Assembly (NCBI RefSeq): GCF_003201935.1
Contig: NZ_QJJL01000001.1
Span: 791,319 to 855,318 of the forward strand
DNA length: 64,000 nt
DNA from: Loktanella sp. PT4BL
GTDB lineage: Bacteria > Pseudomonadota > Alphaproteobacteria > Rhodobacterales > Rhodobacteraceae
Direction of reading: 5' to 3'
Part shown: in pieces, positions 57,401 through 63,570 of the stretch
Layout: each line of letters begins with the position of its first letter
Position numbering within the stretch: the first letter of the stretch is position 1
Translations under genes and position numbers: made by a program
The notes under the pieces: generated by a model
The model's database searches: none
Seen by the model: only the letters and a program-made list of their open reading frames with translations
Told to the model about the DNA's origin: nothing

Positions 57401-60334
57401 CGGAACCTATTCCGTACCAAGACCCGCACCGAGACAACCACCCGACTGACCCATCAAGTCACAACGATCGAGGGCGCGTCGATCACCGGTGTCGCTGATA
57501 CGAACATCTATGTTGCAGGCAGCCGCTTTAGCGTACCTGGCGTGCCCAACAGTGATCTGACACCCGGGCAACTGGCCATGGTGTCCGTCAATGAGAGCTC
57601 CGTATTTGACGCACCCTTTGATCTTTTTGCCGAGACAAAAACCAGATCCAGCTCGACGCTGTTCGGACTGATCAATAACTCATCCAGCAGCAATAACGCC
57701 CATTCCTTGGTCCGGGGTGTTTTTGCCGACACGGCAGGTGATATCGCACTCAATTCCGGCGGTGATCTGACACTTATGGCAGTGGACTTCAGCGCGGGCG
57801 GGCAGTTCGTGACACAAGTCAGCGGCACAACCTACCTGCTCGCTGCTGTCAATCAGGACTACCAGTTCACACAGACCCATCGTGACAACGGCATCATCAT
57901 AACCGACACCACGGTAGAGGACATCGGCGAGAGTGTTGTCTTCAATAAGATCACTGCGGCGGGTGGCGTCAATCTGGACCCGGATTCGCAGATCGTGCTG
58001 GCCGGTGTCCGCGATGCGCTCTTCGACAGCGCGCATCCGGCGGTCTGGGCTGCGGTCGGTGAGAATGGACGGTCGAACCTTGCCAATGCCTATTTCGGCA
58101 CGGGCGAGGATGCCCAAACCAATGAAACCGGTGGAACCGAAACTGCCGGTGACAGCCACTGGCGCGACGGGGGTGACTGGTCCGAAGAGGGCGCATTCCT
58201 CGTCACTCAGGTTGCGCTGCCCACCGGCGCGGATGGGGCGGAATACGCTTATCTTGACGGTGTGCTGGGGCGCGACGACACGATCAACGAACCGATCGAG
58301 CTTGTCAGCTACTACTTCTATGACCGCCAGACCGCCCTGAACCCCGCCTTCAAGGCACTGCTGACGGTGATGGTGACGCAGGGAATGTCGGGGCTGGAGT
58401 TCCTGCAGCTAGGCACGAACCTCAGCTTATCCGGCAGCATGGCCACGGCGGTCAATGCCGCGACAACCTCCTTTGCATCCATCTTTACAGTTGAATCCGT
58501 CGCCGGTGTCGTCTCAGGCGAATACGACCTGTCGGCCATCGTCGGACAGGCGAGCTTCTCTGCGCTGTCCGCTGGCCTGACGTCAGGGGTTAACCTTGAG
58601 CAACTTGGCGGTGACTGGGAGGGGATGGCCTGGGCCGGGGAATCCGTCGGTTTTGGTGACAACCTGACCTTTGCAAATCTGGTCGAGCACGGAATTGATG
58701 CAACGATCACTGCGGGGCTCAGTTCCGTGGTCTATGAAACCGATTTCCTCGATAGCTTCGAGAGAAGCTTGAAAGCCTCTGCTGTCAACATGCTCATGGC
58801 TGACTTGCAGACGGGTGTTGGTGACGGGGTCAAGGACGGGCTCTATAGCGAGGGCAGCGTTCCCCACGCGCTGCTTCACGGCGCCGTGGGCTGTGCCGCG
58901 GCAGAGGGGCTGGGCGGCAACTGTGCGTCAGGGGCGGCAGCGGGCATCGCGCAGTCGGTCTTTGCGGGGCTGCAGGAGGGCGCGCCAGAGCGGCAGCCGG
59001 GGCAGTCGGATGACGAATATTTCGCCGTTTACAACGCCTGGAAAAACGACGTCGCCGCGCAGGCAAATCTGCTGGGGGCCGTTGTCGGCTACACGACCTC
59101 GGGCGGGCAGGCGGTCAACGTCAGTAACGCCGCCAGCATCGTGCAGTCGGGCGCGCTGAATAACTATCTCGGTCATACCGATCTTGCCGTGCTGGCAGAC
59201 CGCCTCGCGGAATGTCGCGCCGATGGTGCCTGCACGGAAGAAGAGCTTTTCAGCATCCGTGACGAGATGCTCGCACGCTCGCTGGCAAATGATGAAGCGC
59301 TCGCCAGTTGTCTTACGCAGGCGTGCGTGGAGGAGCATTTGGCGGCGGTCGCGGGACTGGACGCATTCCGCGAAGCCATCGGAACTGATCAGGCCGCGCG
59401 TCAGATCATTGGACACGCCTTGCAGAGAAACGCCGGCGTAGATGTCGGCTTGCTGGCCGTCCTCGGTGCCCGTGGCGGGACAAGTGGGCCAACTATCGGA
59501 CCTCAGGATTGGGCGCTTGCGCGCGCCGCGCTGAACGTCGCCAACGCGGAAACGATCCTGCAGCAGTACGGGCAAGACGCAGCTTGCATGATTGCTGTGG
59601 CCAATGAAATTCAGGCCGATGAGGCTTTTGTCGACCTGCTGCGGGACCTGCCCGGCGTGGGGGGGGTCATCGCGGCCAATGACTGTGTCATGACGGGCGA
59701 CGCGCTCACATGCGCGGCAGTATCGGTCGAAGCGCTCGGCGCTGCGGGCGACATGCTCCAGAACGGCCGCCGCGTGCTGCTGCGCATGGGGGAGGACACT
59801 GTCCCTGCGACGGTGCGGACCACCGATGAAGGCGTCGAGGTCGTGACCGATGCACGAGACGTGGTGCGCGTTGCGGATGCCCCAAATAGGGGATTTGGCA
59901 GTGATGCATTTGTTGAGGTGCCGCGCCAAAATATCGGCTCGCAAGCTGACAACTTCACAGATGGTGCATATCAAACGGTTCGCACCACTGAGGAAACAGT
60001 GATTTATCGTTCATTTGGCGGCGATGCACGTTTGCAAGGTGGCTATGCTACTCCAACACAAGGCGCATCAAGAGCTGATTTGGCTATCGAACCTGATTGG
60101 GGAAATACGATGCGTTTTGAAGCCACTGTTACGGTGCCAAGTGGAACCACATTGAATGTTGGAACGGCTGGTCCTCAAGCAACCTTGCCCGGTGGTGGAA
60201 GCCAAATTTTGATGCCACGAGGTTGGGACGGAATACCGGTGAACAACAATACTGTACGAATAACTGACACAACAACTGGACGCACTTATTCATACGACGA
60301 GTTTGCAATTGAATTTCCGGATCTTGCACGATGA
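54446..60334 (+). CDS. TpsA/CdiA-like exoprotein with C-terminal toxin-like domain
   Basis: A 1962-aa secreted filament. Signal peptide residues about 1-29. The TPS domain contains the NPSL (115-118) and NPNGI (136-140) motifs that TpsB recognises. A long beta-helical repeat region runs to about residue 1350. A DUF637-like region (ALLHGAVGCAAAEGLGG, about 1475) precedes a conserved pre-toxin part. At about residue 1812 the sequence reads A-P-N-R, and base composition drops sharply: the last 150 residues form a variable domain with VIYRSFGGDARLQGGYATP, DWGN, GTAGPQ and LPGGGSQI. That order resembles NAD-consuming ADP-ribosyltransferase/TNT-type toxins (inference). The ATG at 54446 is chosen, with GAAGG 8 bases upstream. 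This fits contact-dependent inhibition. Confidence 0.88.
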   Translation: MTRKVGPYLRNAVSALCIGLVTVQPVLAQSIVADGNGPQVIDTANGLPMVMINTPDGNGVSHNTYTEFGVGPGGAILNNVDTNTATTQLGGIVQGNSNLAGGAAGIILNEVTSTNPSLLNGFLEVGGQQADVVVANPNGITCDGCGFINTSRLTITTGTPSFDGDTFTGFSVDGGAVAIGAGGLDASDTTTFDLLSRQITVGGVVSGQRIRIVAGRNDVLYATGEVTEKASDGSSAPALAIDATALGGMFANAITITSTEDGVGVRAPRDMAANAGGMMITADGRLVVNNASSSQNVTARSTQEVVVEGTVAAQEVSVTSADDLVLAANATLVADSAALLTVGGDLEVGADAELTATRFGLDIAGALRIASGADVTSVHTLDIDAESLLNQGTLAATDGSLLVAAGIGLTNEGLMFGDSGLTLRSDAAITNNGGTIISNNGISMRGDVNARAGAFNNQNGGIVETISGNISIAADAVNNSRAEAVILGAGIGTDGTIGAGEECDRQTCYEEIALSGEFEYESDRSQILSAGNITINADEVTNAFSSISAFGDITIAADTLNNVGRNYFRNTGGTAEFIGADFGVIEAGGNLDLTEIEGYIQNGALTAVTNDRAGPSNTDLSAISIGSIGNPDLLVVNQDPDAEFLVETRPEFVDLDLFVSSDYFLQAIEYDPELRRFGDAYAEALFIRKQLQELLGQLILTTGIDERAQIEAMYNNAINELENLDLTPGVALTPDQIGALTTDIIWLEETVIDGERVLAPKVYLANPEIRFAGLSGAMITGRTVDVRTRNFDNSGNIRATDGLSIVVSETFRSTGGTISAEDIAIVGNNIEIVTGAQTLVTQRRDRTDREDIAVPAASLVADNTIVLTARDAITTAGAQIAAGDNISLLAGGDITIGALRLASAKGDRTGSNRNYVERVDHLTTSLTAGGDIMLLSSGNAAGQNDIVLEGANLTASGNVGMIAQGGDLLLTAVGDFYFRDYRTRSRNLFRTKTRTETTTRLTHQVTTIEGASITGVADTNIYVAGSRFSVPGVPNSDLTPGQLAMVSVNESSVFDAPFDLFAETKTRSSSTLFGLINNSSSSNNAHSLVRGVFADTAGDIALNSGGDLTLMAVDFSAGGQFVTQVSGTTYLLAAVNQDYQFTQTHRDNGIIITDTTVEDIGESVVFNKITAAGGVNLDPDSQIVLAGVRDALFDSAHPAVWAAVGENGRSNLANAYFGTGEDAQTNETGGTETAGDSHWRDGGDWSEEGAFLVTQVALPTGADGAEYAYLDGVLGRDDTINEPIELVSYYFYDRQTALNPAFKALLTVMVTQGMSGLEFLQLGTNLSLSGSMATAVNAATTSFASIFTVESVAGVVSGEYDLSAIVGQASFSALSAGLTSGVNLEQLGGDWEGMAWAGESVGFGDNLTFANLVEHGIDATITAGLSSVVYETDFLDSFERSLKASAVNMLMADLQTGVGDGVKDGLYSEGSVPHALLHGAVGCAAAEGLGGNCASGAAAGIAQSVFAGLQEGAPERQPGQSDDEYFAVYNAWKNDVAAQANLLGAVVGYTTSGGQAVNVSNAASIVQSGALNNYLGHTDLAVLADRLAECRADGACTEEELFSIRDEMLARSLANDEALASCLTQACVEEHLAAVAGLDAFREAIGTDQAARQIIGHALQRNAGVDVGLLAVLGARGGTSGPTIGPQDWALARAALNVANAETILQQYGQDAACMIAVANEIQADEAFVDLLRDLPGVGGVIAANDCVMTGDALTCAAVSVEALGAAGDMLQNGRRVLLRMGEDTVPATVRTTDEGVEVVTDARDVVRVADAPNRGFGSDAFVEVPRQNIGSQADNFTDGAYQTVRTTEETVIYRSFGGDARLQGGYATPTQGASRADLAIEPDWGNTMRFEATVTVPSGTTLNVGTAGPQATLPGGGSQILMPRGWDGIPVNNNTVRITDTTTGRTYSYDEFAIEFPDLAR
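58942..59121 (+). repeat. Direct repeat, copy in tpsA (partner at 60961-61140)
   Basis: This 180-base part of tpsA (from GGGCATCGCGCAGTCGG through CAGGCGG) recurs almost unchanged and in the same frame at 60961-61140 in the downstream orphan module. It encodes the stretch from GIAQSVFAGLQEGAPE to GAVVGYTTS. It is a natural substrate for homologous recombination between tpsA and the module array. Confidence 0.85.
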
Positions 60335-60603
60335 CACCTGCTGCCGAAAAAATCGACATAATCGCCAATGCCCTCAAAGATGATGTGTCCAACAAGAGGG
60401 TTTTTGCTTTGCTGGATGATCTACGAAAAACATCACTGTCACTGGATCACGGACAAAAGTCTGAAACCTTTCATAATATGCTAAGAAGCTTCAATCGTAT
60501 GTGGGGTGATGAATTCTCACCAAAATATGCTGTTGTAACCCCCTTGTTGAACGATCTTTTCGATATGCACGGTTTTCCCGCAGAAAGATCGAAAGCTAAA
60601 TGA
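60331..60603 (+). CDS. Candidate immunity protein for the TpsA C-terminal toxin
   Basis: A 90-aa small helical protein (KIDIIANALKDDVSNKRVFALL...) with no recognised family. It begins in a 4-base overlap with the tpsA stop (ATGA), so it is translationally coupled. It has the low GC of the toxin domain, not the high GC of the tpsA body. Position, size and coupling are those of CdiI immunity genes. No experimental or family evidence exists beyond that. Confidence 0.65.
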   Translation: MTPAAEKIDIIANALKDDVSNKRVFALLDDLRKTSLSLDHGQKSETFHNMLRSFNRMWGDEFSPKYAVVTPLLNDLFDMHGFPAERSKAK

Positions 60604-60618
60604 AAACCAGTGGCTTGA

Positions 60619-60834
60619 TCAATCCGCCGACCCATCCTCCGCCCCCTGATACTCTGGCATGGCGATGGCGCAGTACGACAGACCATTGCGATCTTGGATG
60701 ATTGGGGCGTTAGCGATTTTGCACCAGCTTGCGTCGTCGTCCTGGGTGATGAGTTGGACGGATCGTTGGAAGTCATCCTTCTCGATCTGTGCCTTTGCGG
60801 CGAAGAACGCGCCGCCGCTCGCGAAGATGGCCAT
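60619..60834 (-). pseudogene. Antisense coding-like fragment between modules
   Basis: A 71-codon minus-strand frame whose codon use looks like genuine chromosomal genes (strong G/C at third positions). It reads MAIFASGGAFFAAKAQIEKD with QDRNGLSYCAIAMPEY near the end. Coding character continues a few codons upstream (W-H-N-A-R-G) to an in-frame TAG near 60853, and no ribosome binding site is seen, so it looks like the 3' remnant of a lost gene. It could instead be a live small gene. I do not recognise the family. Confidence 0.3.
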
Positions 60835-60862
60835 GCCCCGCGCATTGTGCCACTATACCCCC

Positions 60863-61894
60863 ATGACCACTGCCCGCGTTTTCCTTACCCGCTGCCTGAT
60901 CTGGTTGCTCACGCTGGCCAGCCCCGCTGGGGCGGCTCATCTTGTTGTGGACCTGCAGAAGGGCATCGCGCAGTCGGTCTTTGCGGGGTTGCAGGAGGGC
61001 GCGCCGGAGCGGCTGCCCGGGCAGTCGGATGAGGACTTCGCCGCTGTCTACAACGCCTGGAAAAACGACGTCGCGGGGCAGGCAAAGCTGCTGGGGGCCG
61101 TCGTGGGCTACACGACCTCCAGTGGGCAGGCGGCGAATGTTGGTGCCGCTGCATCTATCGGCCGCTCTGGGTTTGAAAACAATGCAATTCCGGCGATTGT
61201 ATGGATCATCATAGCGGCCGGTGGCTATACGACGGTCGAAGGCGGTGGCGACCCGTTTGAAGGCTTGCGGGTTATCGGGCGGGACGAGGACCTGATCGGC
61301 AGCATGGTATTGTCCGGTGCCGAAGAGGCCTTTTTGTTCTCAAACGAGCACTTCCCCGCAGCAACAGAGACCTTTGTGGAGGCCATGATGCGCGCGGGCG
61401 AGGGTGCGGCGGTCATGGTGAACTTCGCGGATAAGGCCACGGGTCAGGTTGTCAGCACAGCGTGGAATGACCTGCCGCAGGATACGCGCGATGCAATCAT
61501 CGGCGGAGGAGTGGTGGTCAGCTTTGTGGTGCCTGCAGGGGCCGCAACGCGGATTGCAAGGGCAACGCCGGATGTGGCCCCAAATAACTTAGGCGCAAAT
61601 AACATCAACAACGGCATCTTCCTGAATCGCCAACTGGCTGCGCAAAAAATTGCGGGGGGTCACGGCTTCGAAAAACACGTACTACAACAAGGCGAGTTCG
61701 CAGGCTTAGGATTTCGGACGCGTGATCAGTATGCAGCACATATTGAGAACGTTTTGAATAATCCAATCAGCGTTCGATACACATCGGATGGAAGAAGCTT
61801 CCATCTTCAAGAATCCACAGGGACTGTGGTGGTGCGCAACCCAAATGCGCCGGACGGTGGTACAGCTTTCCAACCCCAAAATTGGAATGAGTAA
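60863..61894 (+). CDS. Orphan toxin module protein 1 with its own signal peptide
   Basis: A 343-aa protein. Residues 1-26 are a Sec signal peptide (MTTARVFLTRCLIWLLTLAS, then PAGAA). Residues about 33-93 repeat part of TpsA (DNA copy 60961-61140). Then comes the shared core (about 128-239: EGLRVIGR, LSGAEEAFLFSNEHFP, IIGGGVVVSFVVPAG), A-P-N-N, and a variable C-terminus of about 100 residues with GGHGFEKHVLQQGEF, TRDQYAAHIENVL and TGTVVVRNP, DGGTAF. This resembles the BECR-type RNase toxins of CdiA/polymorphic systems (inference). The frame is open from 60659, but the ATG at 60863 starts the signal peptide. Confidence 0.7.
   Translation: MTTARVFLTRCLIWLLTLASPAGAAHLVVDLQKGIAQSVFAGLQEGAPERLPGQSDEDFAAVYNAWKNDVAGQAKLLGAVVGYTTSSGQAANVGAAASIGRSGFENNAIPAIVWIIIAAGGYTTVEGGGDPFEGLRVIGRDEDLIGSMVLSGAEEAFLFSNEHFPAATETFVEAMMRAGEGAAVMVNFADKATGQVVSTAWNDLPQDTRDAIIGGGVVVSFVVPAGAATRIARATPDVAPNNLGANNINNGIFLNRQLAAQKIAGGHGFEKHVLQQGEFAGLGFRTRDQYAAHIENVLNNPISVRYTSDGRSFHLQESTGTVVVRNPNAPDGGTAFQPQNWNE
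60961..61140 (+). repeat. Direct repeat, copy in orphan module 1 (partner at 58942-59121)
   Basis: In-frame near-copy of a tpsA segment, placed directly after the module's signal peptide. The join between signal peptide and TpsA-derived sequence is abrupt at 60960, which suggests it was created by recombination with tpsA. Confidence 0.85.
61243..61578 (+). repeat. Module core repeat, copy 1
   Basis: This 336-base copy matches 62553-62888 with only a few differences. It encodes the shared core of the orphan modules, from GDPFEGLRVIG to RATPDVA. At its 3' end it meets CCCCAAATA and then switches to unrelated, AT-richer toxin-coding sequence. Confidence 0.9.
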
Positions 61895-61929
61895 GTTTCT
61901 GGATTGCCAACGAGAACGGAGCCATACTG

Positions 61930-62223
61930 ATGACTGAAAATCTACTTATGCAGTCCATAAAAAGCGCTTTGCTCGATCTCGAAGAGCAAGGAGATATTGT
62001 ACTGTGCGCGAGCGAGCCAGACTTTCCTGCCAAATTCATTTATGAAGCCGTAAGCGGGTTGGCTCCGAGCGATCAACTTACCATCACAGAACTTGCTGGT
62101 TTACGATCATTAGTCTTTCAAGCTGTTTCTGACAAACGCTTCTTTGATTGGGAAATGCCTACTTTGACAGGGTTGACGGCGGACCAGTTTAAAGCTGCAG
62201 CCAACAAGCTTCCGAAGCGGTAG
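61930..62223 (+). CDS. Candidate immunity protein for orphan module 1
   Basis: A 97-aa acidic protein (MTENLLMQSIKSALLDLEEQ; LTADQFKAAANKLPKR at the end), family not recognised. It starts 35 bases after the toxin gene, with GGAG about 9 bases upstream of the ATG. It shares the low GC of the toxin domain before it. Small size, acidity and position directly behind a toxin-like C-terminus suggest immunity. The next module starts 21 bases after its stop. Confidence 0.6.
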   Translation: MTENLLMQSIKSALLDLEEQGDIVLCASEPDFPAKFIYEAVSGLAPSDQLTITELAGLRSLVFQAVSDKRFFDWEMPTLTGLTADQFKAAANKLPKR

Positions 62224-62244
62224 TCAAATGGCGCTTTCTATAAA

Positions 62245-63324
62245 ATGAAGCTCATCCGCCATATCGTTTGCTTTTTCCAAGTGCTTCTGTTCGCGCTATC
62301 TGGAGCAAGTGTGGCGTTTGCGAGTGTTGGAAGTTGGCAGAAAGTAGAATTCCACACGCATCATTCTGAGGTTGCTCTCCAGCAGACTAATCTAGCGTTC
62401 GCTGCCAGAGCGCCTCCGTACGTTGCTGTAAATGTTGCGACCGCCGGTACCCTTGTTCATGGGAATGGTGACGTGCGCGCTTTGATCGGCGCAAAGGGCA
62501 CCGGAGTAGCGTTTGCGTTTTTGCAGTCCTCTATTGCTCCAAATAGGACAGTCGGTGGCGACCCGATTGAAGGCTTGCGGGTTATCGGGCGGGGCGAGGA
62601 CCTGATCGGCAGCATGGTGTTGTCCGGTGCCGAAGAGGCCTTTTTGTTCTCAAACGAGCACTTCCCCGCAGCAACAGAGGCCTTTGTGGAGGCCATGATG
62701 CGCGCAGGCGAGGGTGCGGCGGTCATGGTGAACTTCGCGGACAAGGCCACGGGTCAGGTTGTCAGCACAGCCTGGAACGACCTGCCGCAAGATACGCGCG
62801 ATGCAATCATCGGCGGAGGGGTGGTGGTCAGCTTTGTGGTGCCTGCAGGGGCCGCAACGCGGATTGCAAGGGCAACGCCGGATGTGGCTACAAATGGGGG
62901 AAACCGCCCTGATTTCTATGTTTCACCCAATGGTGAGGCAGTAGAAGGTACTTTGTATCGCTATTCCGATAGCGTCTATGCGGATGATATTCTTCAGAAC
63001 GGTGGCTCTCCGGCAATAGACGGTCGGGGACATTATTTAGGAACCGAGGCTTTGGATTCTGCATCTAGCGTTCGCGATCGGTACCAAATTGCCCCAGAGT
63101 GGTCTAATCCAACCGTTCGCGGCGAACTGGATTCTATTCAGCTTTATGATCCGAATACTAGCACATGGCGGTTGCAGACCCCCACATCGAACGGAAATAC
63201 CACGACTATTCCAGAGCCGTACACCTCCGCATATCCGGAGTACGGAACAGGTGGGGCACGACAATACACCACCGATCCGAATACACCGATTCGGTATGAT
63301 AACGTTGATATTATTGGAGATTAG
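62245..63324 (+). CDS. Orphan toxin module protein 2 with its own signal peptide
   Basis: A 359-aa protein. A Sec signal peptide (MKLIRHIVCFFQVLLFALSG, then ASVAFA) is followed by an N-terminal domain with FAARAPPYVAV and APNRTVGG that recurs in module 3. The shared core follows (about residues 103-215). After DVATNGG the C-terminal 145 residues are new: TLYRYSDSVYADDIL, GRGHYLGTEALD, IAPEWSN, IPEPYTSAYPEYG and TGGARQY. The order Y-R, P-E-W-S-N and G-G-x-x-Q parallels the TpsA C-terminus and suggests a related NAD-consuming toxin fold (inference). The ribosome binding site is weak. Confidence 0.7.
   Translation: MKLIRHIVCFFQVLLFALSGASVAFASVGSWQKVEFHTHHSEVALQQTNLAFAARAPPYVAVNVATAGTLVHGNGDVRALIGAKGTGVAFAFLQSSIAPNRTVGGDPIEGLRVIGRGEDLIGSMVLSGAEEAFLFSNEHFPAATEAFVEAMMRAGEGAAVMVNFADKATGQVVSTAWNDLPQDTRDAIIGGGVVVSFVVPAGAATRIARATPDVATNGGNRPDFYVSPNGEAVEGTLYRYSDSVYADDILQNGGSPAIDGRGHYLGTEALDSASSVRDRYQIAPEWSNPTVRGELDSIQLYDPNTSTWRLQTPTSNGNTTTIPEPYTSAYPEYGTGGARQYTTDPNTPIRYDNVDIIGD
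62539..62888 (+). repeat. Module core repeat, copy 2
   Basis: It starts at CCAAATAGGACAGTCGG, shared exactly with copy 3, and from 62553 matches copy 1. It ends at GATGTGGC before the toxin-specific sequence of module 2. Confidence 0.9.
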
Positions 63325-63325
63325 T

Positions 63326-63553
63326 ATGAGCAGCCCAATGTATCCATCGCACAGTGAACTTCGAGCAATGCTGGATCAACTCAGCCAAAGATACCTTACA
63401 GACACTGACGCTTCTCATGTCATGGCGCTATTTGATCAAAATCCACACTCGGGGAAGGAAATACTCCATATTCTGGTATCTAAGAAGCTTCAGGAATTCG
63501 CGGAAAAAGATCAGAGGGCAATTAAAGTTCTGGCTCATAATTTTGGAATTTGA
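63326..63553 (+). CDS. Candidate immunity protein for orphan module 2
   Basis: A 75-aa helical protein (MSSPMYPSHSELRAMLDQLS; KEILHILVSKKLQEF; ends AHNFGI), family not recognised. It starts one base after the module 2 stop, with GGAG about 7 bases upstream, so the pair is almost certainly co-translated. It has the same low GC as the toxin domain. Its position behind a toxin-like domain makes immunity the natural reading. Confidence 0.6.
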   Translation: MSSPMYPSHSELRAMLDQLSQRYLTDTDASHVMALFDQNPHSGKEILHILVSKKLQEFAEKDQRAIKVLAHNFGI

Positions 63554-63570
63554 AGCGATAGTCTGTAGCA

